The position numbers and the translations under genes are program-made. From positions 868,001 through 932,000 of the forward strand of contig CAXXTW010000001.1 in the NCBI GenBank assembly GCA_963678255.2: a stretch of DNA of 64,000 nt, read 5' to 3'. The notes under the pieces were generated by a model. It was not told the DNA's origin. It worked only from the letters and a program-made list of their open reading frames with translations, and did not search any database. This stretch comes from G963678255 sp963678255 (GTDB lineage Bacteria; Cloacimonadota; Cloacimonadia; Cloacimonadales; WRIO01). Positions 44,133 through 53,554 of the stretch are shown here, one piece after another. How positions within the stretch are numbered: position 1 is the stretch's first letter; every line of letters starts with the position of its first letter.

Positions 44133-44808
44133 ACCTTTAGTCGATTTGAATGGAAAAACACTTATTATGAGAGTGTATGAAGCTGTATTAAGTACAGAAT
44201 TATTTGATCAGGTCATTGTTGCCACAGACGATCAAAGAATATTTTCTCATTGTCAGTCCATCCATGCTGAAGTAAAAATGACTTCAGCAAATCATCACAG
44301 CGGTTCAGATAGAATTGCTGAGGTTTGTCAAACGATTGACACTGATATTGTCGTGAATGTGCAGGGAGACGAACCCTTTATTAGTGTTGAACCATTAAAA
44401 GATTTAATTCAATCTTTTGATGATCAATCCGTTAACGTCGCATCTCTTATGCATCTTCTTGAAAATGAAGAAGATATTAACAATCCAAACTATGTGAAAG
44501 TCGTTGTTGATGAACTCTGTAATGCTCTTTATTTCTCAAGATCGGTGATTCCATATAATAGAAATTATGATGTGTCTTTTAACTATTATAAGCATATCGG
44601 TGTTTATGCTTATCGTAAAAACACATTACTTGATTTTGTTAAAATGAAGCCCTCTCTTTTAGAAAATATTGAGAAATTAGAGCAATTAAGGCTATTGAGT
44701 CATGGGATTTCCATAAAAATGATATTGACGAATTACAAGGGTATAGGAATAGATACACTTGAGGATTTAGAAAAAGCTAGAGTCCTGTTAAGGGGAATTA
44801 ATGATTGA
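44077..44808 (+). CDS. kdsB: 3-deoxy-manno-octulosonate (CMP-Kdo) cytidylyltransferase
   Basis: A 243-residue enzyme that activates Kdo with CTP for LPS core synthesis. The nucleotide-binding start VIAVIPARYSSTRLPAKPLV is characteristic; VVNVQGDEPFISVEPLKDLI and YKHIGVYAYRKNTLL further identify KdsB. I start at ATG 44077 (AGAGGA site); the ATG one codon before is possible. It overlaps the end of the upstream secreted protein. It overlaps the CDF transporter gene by 8 bp at its end. Its presence shows an LPS outer membrane. Confidence 0.92.
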   Translation: MKVIAVIPARYSSTRLPAKPLVDLNGKTLIMRVYEAVLSTELFDQVIVATDDQRIFSHCQSIHAEVKMTSANHHSGSDRIAEVCQTIDTDIVVNVQGDEPFISVEPLKDLIQSFDDQSVNVASLMHLLENEEDINNPNYVKVVVDELCNALYFSRSVIPYNRNYDVSFNYYKHIGVYAYRKNTLLDFVKMKPSLLENIEKLEQLRLLSHGISIKMILTNYKGIGIDTLEDLEKARVLLRGIND

Positions 44809-45718
44809 ATCAGATAAAAATGTCCATGATCCAGAATGGATAAGTCGGAAAACTCAGTTAACTGTTAATTTAGGCTTATTCTTTAATGTCATCTTGGCTG
44901 TTTTTAAAACTGTGTTCGGGATCATAGGTCATAGTGCTGCCTTATTAGCAGATGGCATCAATTCTACCTCAGATGTTATTTACTATATTGCCGTAAAAAT
45001 ATTCTTAAAAGTAGCTGATAAACCAGCTGATGATGAGCATCCTTATGGACACAGACAAATGGAGAGTATCGCTTCAATCGTGATAGCGGCTTTTGTGATA
45101 ACCACTGGTATCGCAATTTTTTGGAATTCCATGGATAGTATTTACGATTATATCATCAATCCTGTCAATGAATCTCATACAGCCATTTACACACTCTATA
45201 TTGCTCTATTTACTCTGTTGGCTAAGATTTTTCTCACTTGCTTTACTAAAATATTGGGAAAAAAACTTAAAAACCCTGCCGTTATTGCTTTAGCTTCAGA
45301 CCATTTAAATGATATCTTTGCAGCTGTTGGTGTCATCATCGGGATCTTGTTTTCTCGAATGGGCTATCCTTGGGTAGATCCATTAGCAGGTGCTTTGGTC
45401 GCTATCTTTATCTTAAAAACAGGGGTAGAAATCCTCAAAGATGGTGCTTCCAGTTTAATGGATATCGCTCCGACTGATGAAATCGTGGATGAAGTCCTCA
45501 GACAATCAGAATTGATTACTGAAATAAAAGATATTGAAAGTATTTATTCCCATCGTTTCGGACCCTATTACACACTAAATATTATCATCGCTCTGGAAGG
45601 AAATCTGACGATGGATCAGGGTGATCTCATTGCTGATAAATTTGAAATGAGCTTGTGTAGGGATAATTACTTCCTAAAACAGGTTTTTATACATTATCAC
45701 CCGTTTAAAAAAAATTAA
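44801..45718 (+). CDS. Cation diffusion facilitator (CDF) family transporter
   Basis: A 305-residue protein with five or six membrane helices (~20-225) and a C-terminal cytosolic domain (~225-305, IKDIESIYSHRFGPYYTLNI). Metal-binding H/D residues are visible: HSAALLADGINSTSDVIYYI (helix 2, H-DG-NSTSD), DEHPYGHRQMESIASI in the loop, and ASDHLNDIFAAV (helix 5, DH--ND). CDF proteins export Zn2+, Mn2+ or Fe2+ from the cytosol in exchange for protons. ATG overlaps kdsB's end, and hisS follows after 10 bp. Confidence 0.9.
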   Translation: MIESDKNVHDPEWISRKTQLTVNLGLFFNVILAVFKTVFGIIGHSAALLADGINSTSDVIYYIAVKIFLKVADKPADDEHPYGHRQMESIASIVIAAFVITTGIAIFWNSMDSIYDYIINPVNESHTAIYTLYIALFTLLAKIFLTCFTKILGKKLKNPAVIALASDHLNDIFAAVGVIIGILFSRMGYPWVDPLAGALVAIFILKTGVEILKDGASSLMDIAPTDEIVDEVLRQSELITEIKDIESIYSHRFGPYYTLNIIIALEGNLTMDQGDLIADKFEMSLCRDNYFLKQVFIHYHPFKKN

Positions 45719-45728
45719 AGGAGAATAC

Positions 45729-47009
45729 ATGCCGGTTAAATATCCTATTCCAAGAGGAACTTTTGATGTGTTACCCTCTGAAAGTTATAAATGGGAATTT
45801 ATTGAATCTAAATTCCGTCAGGTTGCAAAAGCTTTTGGTTATAAAGAAATCATCACTCCTATTTTTGAACATTCTGAAGTCTTTGAACGTTCAGTTGGGG
45901 ATTCTTCCGATATCGTTCAAAAAGAAATGTATAAGTTTCAGGATAAAAAAGGAAGATCTTTTGCCTTAAGACCTGAAGGGACTGCTCCTGTTATCAGAAG
46001 TTATGTCGAACATAATATGGGTGCTGATAATCAGACTAATAAATTATTCTATATAGGACCCATGTTTAGATATGATCGCCCTCAAGCAGGAAGATCTCGC
46101 CAGTTTAGCCAATATGGATTGGAATGTATTGGCAGTAATCATCCTTATTATGATGCTGAAGTAATTCAGGTTTTTTATACCTTTTTGAAAGAGTTGGGAT
46201 TAAAAAACTTTTCTGTGGAAATTAATAGTATCGGCTGTCCTGAATGTACTGAAAATTACAATCAAGCTCTTATTCAATATTTTCAACCACATATAGACGA
46301 ATTGTGTACTGATTGTCGTAATAGACTTGAAAAAAATCCAAAAAGACTGTTAGATTGTAAAGTGACTGCTTGTAAGAAAATCTCCAAAGAAGCTCCTTCT
46401 ATGCTGGATTATCTAGATGAGAGTTGTAAGGTGCACTTTGCGCAGGTACAGGCCTACTTAACAATGGCAGGCATTCCCTATATTGTGAACCCCAGAATTG
46501 TTAGAGGTTTAGATTATTATACGAACACTGCTTTTGAATTTATTAATAATAATCTCGGAGCTCAAAACGCTTTAGGTGGGGGGGGGCGCTATAATAAACT
46601 TGTTGAACAGTTTGGTGGAAAAGATACGCCTGGGATTGGTTTTGCCGGAGGATTAACCCGACTTCTTATCTCGCTGGAACAGGAAAAGCTGTTTATGGGT
46701 GATGATAATAAGCCAATGTTTTACTTTATTGCTCTTGGTGAAAAAGTGATGCCCGTTGCTATTGAAATGATTTCCTTTTTGAGATCTCATAAATTCTATA
46801 CTGAATTTGATATTGAGAAAAAGGGAATTAAAAACCAAATGAAAAATGCAAATCGGTTAATGTGCCGTTATACTTTGATCTTAGGAGAAGATGAATTAGC
46901 AAAAAATATCATTTTAATGAAAGATATGCTGAATGGAGAACAAAAAGAGCTCAATCTGGAAGACTTTAAAGTCATCATTGATAGTTTGAAAGTGAGCAGT
47001 CAAAGCTAA
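45729..47009 (+). CDS. hisS: Histidine--tRNA ligase
   Basis: A 426-residue class II synthetase. Motif 1 (FGYKEIITPIFEHSEVF), motif 2 (GPMFRYDRPQAGRSRQFSQY), the histidine-binding HisA (RGLDYYTNTAFEF) and motif 3 (GGRYNKLVEQFGG, GIGFAGGLTRL) are in order, with the anticodon-binding domain from ~330. Cysteines at C-x2-C-x9-... (CPECTENY, CTDCRNR, CKVTACKK) may add a zinc-type insert. Length is normal. A tract of nine G codons' worth (GGG GGG GGG, 46578-46586) lies in motif 3. AAAGGAG precedes the ATG. Confidence 0.95.
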   Translation: MPVKYPIPRGTFDVLPSESYKWEFIESKFRQVAKAFGYKEIITPIFEHSEVFERSVGDSSDIVQKEMYKFQDKKGRSFALRPEGTAPVIRSYVEHNMGADNQTNKLFYIGPMFRYDRPQAGRSRQFSQYGLECIGSNHPYYDAEVIQVFYTFLKELGLKNFSVEINSIGCPECTENYNQALIQYFQPHIDELCTDCRNRLEKNPKRLLDCKVTACKKISKEAPSMLDYLDESCKVHFAQVQAYLTMAGIPYIVNPRIVRGLDYYTNTAFEFINNNLGAQNALGGGGRYNKLVEQFGGKDTPGIGFAGGLTRLLISLEQEKLFMGDDNKPMFYFIALGEKVMPVAIEMISFLRSHKFYTEFDIEKKGIKNQMKNANRLMCRYTLILGEDELAKNIILMKDMLNGEQKELNLEDFKVIIDSLKVSSQS

Positions 47010-47053
47010 TTAATAAGCATTTATTAAGATAAATGAATCTTATTAATTTTTTC

Positions 47054-47081
47054 TTGACCGATTACATGCTTTAAATAAATT
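47054..47081 (+). promoter_or_regulatory. Promoter of the acyl-CoA dehydrogenase gene
   Basis: TTGACC (47054-47059), 16-bp spacer, TAAATT (47076-47081); the ATG is 25 bp downstream with an AAGGAGG ribosome site. Confidence 0.55.
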
Positions 47082-47106
47082 AAAATAAACTGTTAAGGAG
47101 GAATCA

Positions 47107-48252
47107 ATGGATTATTTTTTTACAGAAGATCAAATTGAATTAAGAGATTTAGCAAAAAGAATTGCGCAAGAAAAAATATTACCTTTAAGAGAAAAATATG
47201 ATGAAGAGCAAATATTCCCTTGGGATGTGGTTGAAGTGATGGCTCAAACCGATTTATTTGGTGTATTAGTTCCTGAAAAATATGATGGCTTAAGTGGTAA
47301 AGTCATGGATTTGGCTATTGTTACTGAAGAATTATGTAAAGTTGATGCTGGTATCAGCTTAGCTTTTGGTGCTACAGGTTTAGGTATGTATCCCATCCTT
47401 ATATCTGGCTCTGAAGAACAAAAACAAAAATTCTTGCCGCAAATCGCTTCTGGTAAAAAACTCGCTGCTTTTGCTTTAACTGAAGCTAATGCAGGATCTG
47501 ATGCGGGTGCTATTCAAACTACTGCTACTCGTGACGGTGATTTTTATGTTCTAAACGGAACAAAACAATGGATCACTAATGGTGGTGAAGCTGAAATTTA
47601 TACTGTCTTTGCCATGACAGACAAAACTAAAGGTGCACGTGGTTGCTCTTGTTTTATAGTTGAAAAAGGAACCCCTGGTTTCTCTTTTGGTAAAAAAGAA
47701 AACAAAATGGGTATTCGGTCTTCTGCAACTCGTGAATTAATCTTTGAAGATTGCCGTATTCCTAAAGAAAACCTGATTTCCAAAGAAGGAATGGGCTTTA
47801 TTGTTGCCATGAAAACCTTTGATAAATCCAGACCAATGGTTGCTGCTCAAGCTATAGGAATCGCTCAGGGTGCTCTTGAAATTTGCGTTAAATACTCAAA
47901 AGAAAGACATCAGTTTGGCAAACCAATCTCTTCTTTCCAAGCGGTTCAATTTATGATGTCTGATATGGCTACTCAGATTGAAGCTGCTCGTGCCTTGATT
48001 TTCTCAACTGCTAAAATGATTGATGCGGGTAGCACAAAGTATTCAAAAGAATCAGCTATGTGTAAATACTTTGCCTCAGATGTCGCTATGAAAGTAACGA
48101 CTGACGCGGTTCAAATACTTGGCGGTTACGGTTATATGAAAGAATATCCTGTTGAAAAGATGATGCGGGATGCAAAAATTATGCAGATTTATGAAGGAAC
48201 AAACCAGATTCAACGTGGTATTGTTGCTTCACATTTATTAAAAGAATATTAA
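47107..48252 (+). CDS. Short-chain acyl-CoA dehydrogenase (butyryl-CoA type)
   Basis: A 381-residue FAD enzyme. FAD-binding and substrate motifs: LAFGATGLGMYPILISGSEE, AFALTEANAGSDAG, TKQWITNGGEAEIY and KENKMGIRSSATRELIFED. The catalytic base is Glu in MQIYEGTNQIQR (~365), where the short-chain acyl-CoA dehydrogenases keep it. Length is typical (~380). In fermenting bacteria it often works with electron-transfer flavoprotein, but no etf genes lie near. A single-gene unit with its own promoter and terminator. Confidence 0.9.
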   Translation: MDYFFTEDQIELRDLAKRIAQEKILPLREKYDEEQIFPWDVVEVMAQTDLFGVLVPEKYDGLSGKVMDLAIVTEELCKVDAGISLAFGATGLGMYPILISGSEEQKQKFLPQIASGKKLAAFALTEANAGSDAGAIQTTATRDGDFYVLNGTKQWITNGGEAEIYTVFAMTDKTKGARGCSCFIVEKGTPGFSFGKKENKMGIRSSATRELIFEDCRIPKENLISKEGMGFIVAMKTFDKSRPMVAAQAIGIAQGALEICVKYSKERHQFGKPISSFQAVQFMMSDMATQIEAARALIFSTAKMIDAGSTKYSKESAMCKYFASDVAMKVTTDAVQILGGYGYMKEYPVEKMMRDAKIMQIYEGTNQIQRGIVASHLLKEY

Positions 48253-48270
48253 AATCCTTATTAAATGATA

Positions 48271-48297
48271 AACCGGTGTTACAAGCATCGGTTTTTT
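48271..48297 (+). terminator. Terminator after the acyl-CoA dehydrogenase gene
   Basis: AACCGGTG (48271-48278) pairs with CATCGGTT (48286-48293; one G-T pair) and is followed by TTTT. Confidence 0.8.
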
Positions 48298-48311
48298 CTA
48301 TTTATAACGTC

Positions 48312-49355
48312 TCACTTCAATAAAAGCATTTTACCCGTTTGTATAAATCCTTTTGATTTCATTCTATAAAAATAAACACCATTACCAACTTCTTTTTTGT
48401 TTGCATCTCGACCATCCCATGTTACAGAATGATTTCCTTCCTGAGCGATAGTCTTTAATAATGTAAGTATTTTTTGACCTTTAGCATTAAAAATATCTAT
48501 TTCTACTGGAGATGTTTCTTTTATAATGTAATTTATCTGAGTGATTGGATTAAATGGATTTGGAAAGTTATAAACAAGAAAATTATTATTAGCTATGTTA
48601 GGATCATTAGTGTTTGTTGTTTCCTCCAGTACAGCTACTAATATTGTGTCATTATCTGGCATAAAGTATATGTAAGGATTAGAATTACTAATGATGTTTC
48701 CATTGGAATCTTGCCAATGTTGGAAATGATAATTTGGATTTGGCAATACGGTTAATGTTACTTGATTACCCTGATAATACCACCCTGACCCGGTTGTCGT
48801 TCCACAATTTACAGGTTCTACATTTAGACCTAAAGAGTATTGTGTTTCTTGAACAGATAACTGTATGACTACAGTTCCTCCAATCTGAAATACAGGATTA
48901 CCTGCTGAATATTCTACCAATAATTGGGGATAACTATATTCTGTTGAAGTATTTTCTTTCCAAATTTTAAAAGAAACATCATGTCCTGGGCTATATCCAT
49001 CTGTTTCAGGCGTTGTACTGTCGTCTAAAGAAGCAACAAACGAAACATATTCATTGATCGATGATACTAATTTTACCATACCCACACAATATACTCCGTC
49101 AAAAACTGCAATTTCATCATTCTCCTCTAAACCAAGATTGTTAATGCTCGCAGAAGTGACATAGAAATTCATATGTTGAAAGCCATTCCCTGACCAAACT
49201 GTATTAAAATGATTAGTCCGTGATAAATTCTCAGGTTTATTTGAATATCTTATAGGATCATGAGTCATCAGAGATGAAGATCTTTCCCCATAAGTGATAG
49301 CTAAAATATGTGCCATGAAACTCATAATAATTATAATAAAAACTATTTTTTTCAC
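48312..49355 (-). CDS. T9SS-exported protein of unknown binding function
   Basis: A 347-residue protein. Signal peptide (1-19), then ~50-170 a beta domain seen in FCB surface proteins (HMNFYVTSASINNLGLEEND, EIAVFDGVYCVGMVKL). Next ~185-250 is a Listeria-Bacteroides repeat-like module (PNPNYHFQHWQDSNGNIISN). The final ~75 residues are a T9SS type A sorting domain (FPNPFNPITQINYII, IFNAKGQKILTL, NGVYFYRM, TGKMLLLK). No enzyme motif is visible. It is alone between two plus-strand units and probably cell-surface located. Confidence 0.75.
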   Translation of the reverse strand: MKKIVFIIIIMSFMAHILAITYGERSSSLMTHDPIRYSNKPENLSRTNHFNTVWSGNGFQHMNFYVTSASINNLGLEENDEIAVFDGVYCVGMVKLVSSINEYVSFVASLDDSTTPETDGYSPGHDVSFKIWKENTSTEYSYPQLLVEYSAGNPVFQIGGTVVIQLSVQETQYSLGLNVEPVNCGTTTGSGWYYQGNQVTLTVLPNPNYHFQHWQDSNGNIISNSNPYIYFMPDNDTILVAVLEETTNTNDPNIANNNFLVYNFPNPFNPITQINYIIKETSPVEIDIFNAKGQKILTLLKTIAQEGNHSVTWDGRDANKKEVGNGVYFYRMKSKGFIQTGKMLLLK

Positions 49356-49495
49356 AATTTCCTCTTAAGCTATAATTTATAAATAATTAATAAAATATCT
49401 GATTTAACAAGTCAAGTAATTAATCTCTGTTTTTGTCGGGTTTTTACAATTCAAAAAAGACTCAAAATAATAAGTTGTATGAAAAAGGAGGGAAG

Positions 49496-50245
49496 ATGAT
49501 TGAAGAAATTAAGATCGTTAAGCTTAGAAAGTCATATTCTTCAGAAAATGAAGCATTAAAAGGCGTTGATCTTGTGATTAACAAAGGACATTTATTTGCT
49601 TTGTTAGGACCAAACGGAGCAGGAAAATCAACACTCGTTAAAATTTTAACTACGCTTGAACACAAGGATTCAGGGGAATTTGAAATTCATGGGATCAATC
49701 CTGAAACTAACTTTTCTGCCATCCAACGATTGATTGGTGTGGCTTCTCAGGAAAATGAGATTGATCCTGCTGAAAAAGTATCCAATCTCTTGGAATTTCA
49801 AGCTCAGTTATTTGGTTGTTCAAAAAAGCATGCTAAAATAAGATCAGAAGAATTGCTGGAATTGTTTCAACTTACCTTAGAATCAAATAAAAAAGCTGGT
49901 AATCTTTCTGGAGGAAACAAGCGTCGTTTGCATTGTGCTTTGGCTCTTGTACATCATCCAAAAATTCTTTTCCTCGATGAACCGACTGTTGGAATGGATC
50001 CTTTGGCTCGAGAAAACTTTTGGAAAGTAATTACTAATCTAAACAAAAAAGAGGAAGTTACCGTGTTGTTAACAACACAATATCTTGAAGAAGCGGATAA
50101 GTTTGCAACTGATATGGCTTTTTTGATTGAAGGACAAATCCAATATTATGGATCAGTACCCGCTTTTAAACAAATGGTTCATCCTGATTCAAATCGATCC
50201 TTAGAAGAGAGCTATCTTACCTTTATTAAATCATTTACAAAATAA
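49496..50245 (+). CDS. ABC exporter ATPase (DrrA-like)
   Basis: A 249-residue ATPase. I start at ATG 49496 with AAAGGAGGGAAG upstream; the frame begins earlier at 49433. Walker A GPNGAGKSTLVKIL, Q-loop GVASQENEIDPAEKV, signature NLSGGNKRRLHCALAL, Walker B ILFLDEPTVGMDP and switch segment LLTTQYLEEAD. The 'TTQYLEEAD' form is the DrrA family mark. Followed by a permease (18-bp gap) and a UvrA-like protein, the same three kinds of subunit found in the drug-resistance set drrA-drrB-drrC. Substrate unknown. Confidence 0.85.
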   Translation: MIEEIKIVKLRKSYSSENEALKGVDLVINKGHLFALLGPNGAGKSTLVKILTTLEHKDSGEFEIHGINPETNFSAIQRLIGVASQENEIDPAEKVSNLLEFQAQLFGCSKKHAKIRSEELLELFQLTLESNKKAGNLSGGNKRRLHCALALVHHPKILFLDEPTVGMDPLARENFWKVITNLNKKEEVTVLLTTQYLEEADKFATDMAFLIEGQIQYYGSVPAFKQMVHPDSNRSLEESYLTFIKSFTK

Positions 50246-50263
50246 AGAATTTAGGAGATTATC

Positions 50264-51025
50264 ATGTATGTTCCTCATTTTCTGTTAATTAAAAGAGGCG
50301 TTATTAAATTAGCCTTACAACCCTTAGCGCCAATCATGGGTTTTGCAATGAGTTTATTCTTTTTAGTGGTTTATAATGCCGGAATCGGTGGGATTGGATT
50401 CTTAGACGCTTTTGGAAAAAATGGTTATTTTGCTTTTATTTTCCCCGTTACAATCATTTCGTTAGCGATGGGTTCTTCTGCAGGAGCAGGACAAACCTTA
50501 AATGCTGATATGCAATCAGGTTATTTTAAAAGACTTTATTTAAGTCCTGTTTCCAGAAAGATTTTAGTGATAGCTCCTATGCTGGCTGATACCTTTTCTT
50601 CAATGTTTTTTACTGTTTTATTAATATCAATCGGAGCTTTGTTTGGCTTACCCTTTCATTTTGGTTGGATTTCTGTTTTTGGCATTTTACTTTTATCTTT
50701 CTTATGGTCATTAACACTCTGCGGATTCTCAGCAGGAATTATGCTTAGAACAGGACAACATCAAAGCGCAGGAATTGTTACAAATATTGTTTTCCCATTA
50801 TTATTTTTAAGCACTACTTTTCTGCCCAGAGAGTTAATACAAGCCAAATGGTTATTAATTGTTTCTTGGCTAAATCCAGTCACTTATATTCTGGAAGCTA
50901 TTCGTTATTTATTGGCTGGAACTTCTAGTATTATTTTTTTATACAAAGGGATAGTGATCCTGTTTATAACTGCGATCATTTCTGTTTACTACGCTATTCA
51001 AAGCACAAAAAGAATTAAAATTTAA
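50264..51025 (+). CDS. ABC-2 type exporter permease (DrrB-like)
   Basis: A 253-residue membrane protein with about six helices. The segment MQSGYFKRLYLSPVSRKILV carries the 'GT/GYFKRL--SP' motif, FPLLFLSTTFLPRELI (helix 5) and LNPVTYILEAIRYLL complete the ABC-2 pattern of DrrB/NodJ. Start ATG 50264 follows TTTAGGAGAT. It lies between the ATPase and the UvrA-like gene and forms the membrane half of the exporter. Confidence 0.85.
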   Translation: MYVPHFLLIKRGVIKLALQPLAPIMGFAMSLFFLVVYNAGIGGIGFLDAFGKNGYFAFIFPVTIISLAMGSSAGAGQTLNADMQSGYFKRLYLSPVSRKILVIAPMLADTFSSMFFTVLLISIGALFGLPFHFGWISVFGILLLSFLWSLTLCGFSAGIMLRTGQHQSAGIVTNIVFPLLFLSTTFLPRELIQAKWLLIVSWLNPVTYILEAIRYLLAGTSSIIFLYKGIVILFITAIISVYYAIQSTKRIKI

Positions 51026-51036
51026 AGGAGTTTATT

Positions 51037-53298
51037 ATGAATCACAAACATATACTTATATATAATGCGCATATGAATAATTTAAAAAACATAGATCTTG
51101 AAATACCCAAACATAAGGTTGTTGCTTTCACTGGAGTGTCTGGTTCAGGAAAATCTTCTCTTGTTTTTGATACCATTTATACTGAAGCTCAAAGACAACT
51201 TGTAGAAACATTTTCAACCTTTGCTCGTACTCGAATGCCTAAACTCTCTCGCCCTGATGTGGAAGATATTAAATATCTTTCAACAGCTATAGTAATTGAT
51301 CAAAAAAGAATGGGTAATAATCTGCGAAGTACAGTAGGGACAGCAACAGAGATCAATACCTATCTCAGATTGGTGTTTTCAAGAATTGGGGTGCCTTTCA
51401 TAGGCCCTTCTTTTTTTCTTTCGTTCAACCATCCTGAAGGGATGTGTCCTTATTGTCATGGACTGGGAAAGAAAGCAAAGATTGATATCGGTTTATTTCT
51501 TGATCTTAATAAGAGCCTTCAGGAAGGGGCAATTAACCATCCTTTTTATAAATCTGGAAGCTTCATGTGGAAAGAATTATTAATGACGGATCTCTTTGAT
51601 AATAATAAAGCACTGAAAGACTATACTCAAAACGAATTAGACTTATTATTATATTCTGAATCAATTCCTTTAATTAAAGCTAAAGAAAAATTCTCCTATA
51701 GTAAAAACTTTGAAGGTATTGCTCGTAAATTGGAAAAATCAATGACTGATAAAGCAGAAGATGAACGAATGGAAGAAGATAAAAATGCCTATACTAAGTT
51801 TTTCTCATATGGGGAATGCCCTAAATGTAAGGGTTCACGCTTGAATGAAAATGCTTTATCTGTTAAAATTAATAACATTAACATAGCTCAACTCTGTCAA
51901 ATGGAATTACCAGAAGTATTAGAATTTGTAAATAATATTAATAATGAGATGGCAATCCCTGTCATAAGAAAAGTTCAATATCTTTTATCTCAGCTGATTG
52001 AGATCGGTGTTGGATATCTTTCTTTAGACAGAGCTGTTTCTACACTTTCAGGAGGTGAAGCTCAAAGAGTTAAAATGGCAAAACAATTGGATTGTAATCT
52101 GGTGGATTTAATCTATATTTTAGATGAACCTTCTATTGGTTTGCATCCAAGAGATACAGAAAAACTAATCAAAATGTTGTTTCATTTAAAAGAAAAAGGG
52201 AACAGTGTACTAGTCGTGGAGCATGACCCTGATATTATAAAAGCTTCTGATTGGATCATTGATATGGGACCGCAGGCAGGAAAACAAGGAGGACAAGTCG
52301 TCTATTCTGGAGAACCAAATGGTTTAATGAGCTTCAACAGTATTACAGGTCACTTCTTGTTTAAAAAGGAAAAACCAATATTTAAAAGGAAAAAACCTAA
52401 AGATTTCTTTCTGGTTGAAAATGCTTCTATTCACAATTTAAAAGATGTGACGGTCAGGATACCAAAAGGCGTACTCACCTGTATTACTGGTGTTGCTGGT
52501 AGTGGAAAAAGTTCACTCATTCATCAGTGTTTTCTTAAAAAGTATCCCGAAGCAATTGTTATAAATCAGTCTGCTATTGGTAAATCTTCTCGGGCTACCT
52601 TAGCCACTTATATTGGTGTCTTTGATTTGATAAGAAAAGAGTTCTCCTCTGTGAATAATGTAGAAGCTTCTTTGTTTTCCTTCAATTCCAAAGGTGCCTG
52701 TCAAAAATGTAATGGTCAAGGGACTCTTAGTTTTGAGATGCATTTCCTTGATGCTGTCAAAACTCTTTGTGATGAATGTGAAGGGAAAAGATATCATTCA
52801 GAAGTGTTGAACTATAAATTGAATCATTTAAATATCTCTGAAGTATTAACTCTAACTGTAATTCAAGCCATTCGATTCTTTCATCAACCAAAGATTGTAA
52901 AACTCCTAAAAATGCTCGAAACAGTTGGACTGGGATATCTAATGCTGGGGCAAACTCTTAGTACGTTATCTGGCGGAGAAGCTCAACGCTTAAAAATTGC
53001 TTCTGAGTTGCATAAAAAGAGTCAAGTTTACGTAATGGATGAACCAACTACAGGGTTGCATATGTCTGATATTGATAACTTCTATCAAATCATAAATACT
53101 CTTGTTGCCGATCACAATACTGTCATCATTATTGAACATAATCTGGATATTATAAAGTATGCTGATTGGATTATTGATATGGGACCTGAAGGTGGAGAAA
53201 AAGGTGGTTTCGTTTTATTTGAAGGTATTCCCGAAGATTTGATTAATTTGAACGATTCTCACACAGGTAGATTTTTAAAGAAAGTACTGGAAGAATAA
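51037..53298 (+). CDS. UvrA-like ABC ATPase (UvrA2/DrrC type)
   Basis: A 753-residue protein with two ABC halves. First half: Walker A GVSGSGKSSLVFDT (~32), zinc module (CPYCHGLGKKAKID, then ECPKCKGSRLN), signature STLSGGEAQRVKMAKQL, LVVEHDPDII. Second half: Walker A GVAGSGKSSLIHQC, zinc module CQKCNGQGTLSF / CDECEGKRYHS, signature STLSGGEAQRLKIASEL, MDEPTTGLH. Normal UvrA is ~940 residues; the region that binds UvrB is short here, as in UvrA2/DrrC. Such proteins protect DNA from intercalating drugs. No uvrB or uvrC is near. ATG with AAAGGAG upstream. Confidence 0.88.
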   Translation: MNHKHILIYNAHMNNLKNIDLEIPKHKVVAFTGVSGSGKSSLVFDTIYTEAQRQLVETFSTFARTRMPKLSRPDVEDIKYLSTAIVIDQKRMGNNLRSTVGTATEINTYLRLVFSRIGVPFIGPSFFLSFNHPEGMCPYCHGLGKKAKIDIGLFLDLNKSLQEGAINHPFYKSGSFMWKELLMTDLFDNNKALKDYTQNELDLLLYSESIPLIKAKEKFSYSKNFEGIARKLEKSMTDKAEDERMEEDKNAYTKFFSYGECPKCKGSRLNENALSVKINNINIAQLCQMELPEVLEFVNNINNEMAIPVIRKVQYLLSQLIEIGVGYLSLDRAVSTLSGGEAQRVKMAKQLDCNLVDLIYILDEPSIGLHPRDTEKLIKMLFHLKEKGNSVLVVEHDPDIIKASDWIIDMGPQAGKQGGQVVYSGEPNGLMSFNSITGHFLFKKEKPIFKRKKPKDFFLVENASIHNLKDVTVRIPKGVLTCITGVAGSGKSSLIHQCFLKKYPEAIVINQSAIGKSSRATLATYIGVFDLIRKEFSSVNNVEASLFSFNSKGACQKCNGQGTLSFEMHFLDAVKTLCDECEGKRYHSEVLNYKLNHLNISEVLTLTVIQAIRFFHQPKIVKLLKMLETVGLGYLMLGQTLSTLSGGEAQRLKIASELHKKSQVYVMDEPTTGLHMSDIDNFYQIINTLVADHNTVIIIEHNLDIIKYADWIIDMGPEGGEKGGFVLFEGIPEDLINLNDSHTGRFLKKVLEE

Positions 53299-53479
53299 GT
53301 TATTCGTTATTGTTATTTTATACTTGGCTTAATATCTCTGAAAAGTAAGTACAGTATTCTTTTATTAGTTTTCCTGATTACTACATGATAAGACCAAGAC
53401 AAGGGATAAATGGGTTCATGATGCTTTGTTCCTTGGAGCTTGCTCTTTTTTGTTTTATACTATAAATAATAAAAAAAGA

Positions 53480-53510
53480 TTGACACTTTTTTGAGTTTTA
53501 GAGTTATATT
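53480..53510 (+). promoter_or_regulatory. Promoter of the 181-residue hypothetical gene
   Basis: TTGACA (53480-53485), 19-bp spacer, TATATT (53505-53510), 45 bp before the ATG. Confidence 0.5.
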
Positions 53511-53554
53511 ATATAGAGGTTTTATTTAAAATTTGCGTAAAAGAAGGAATTATT

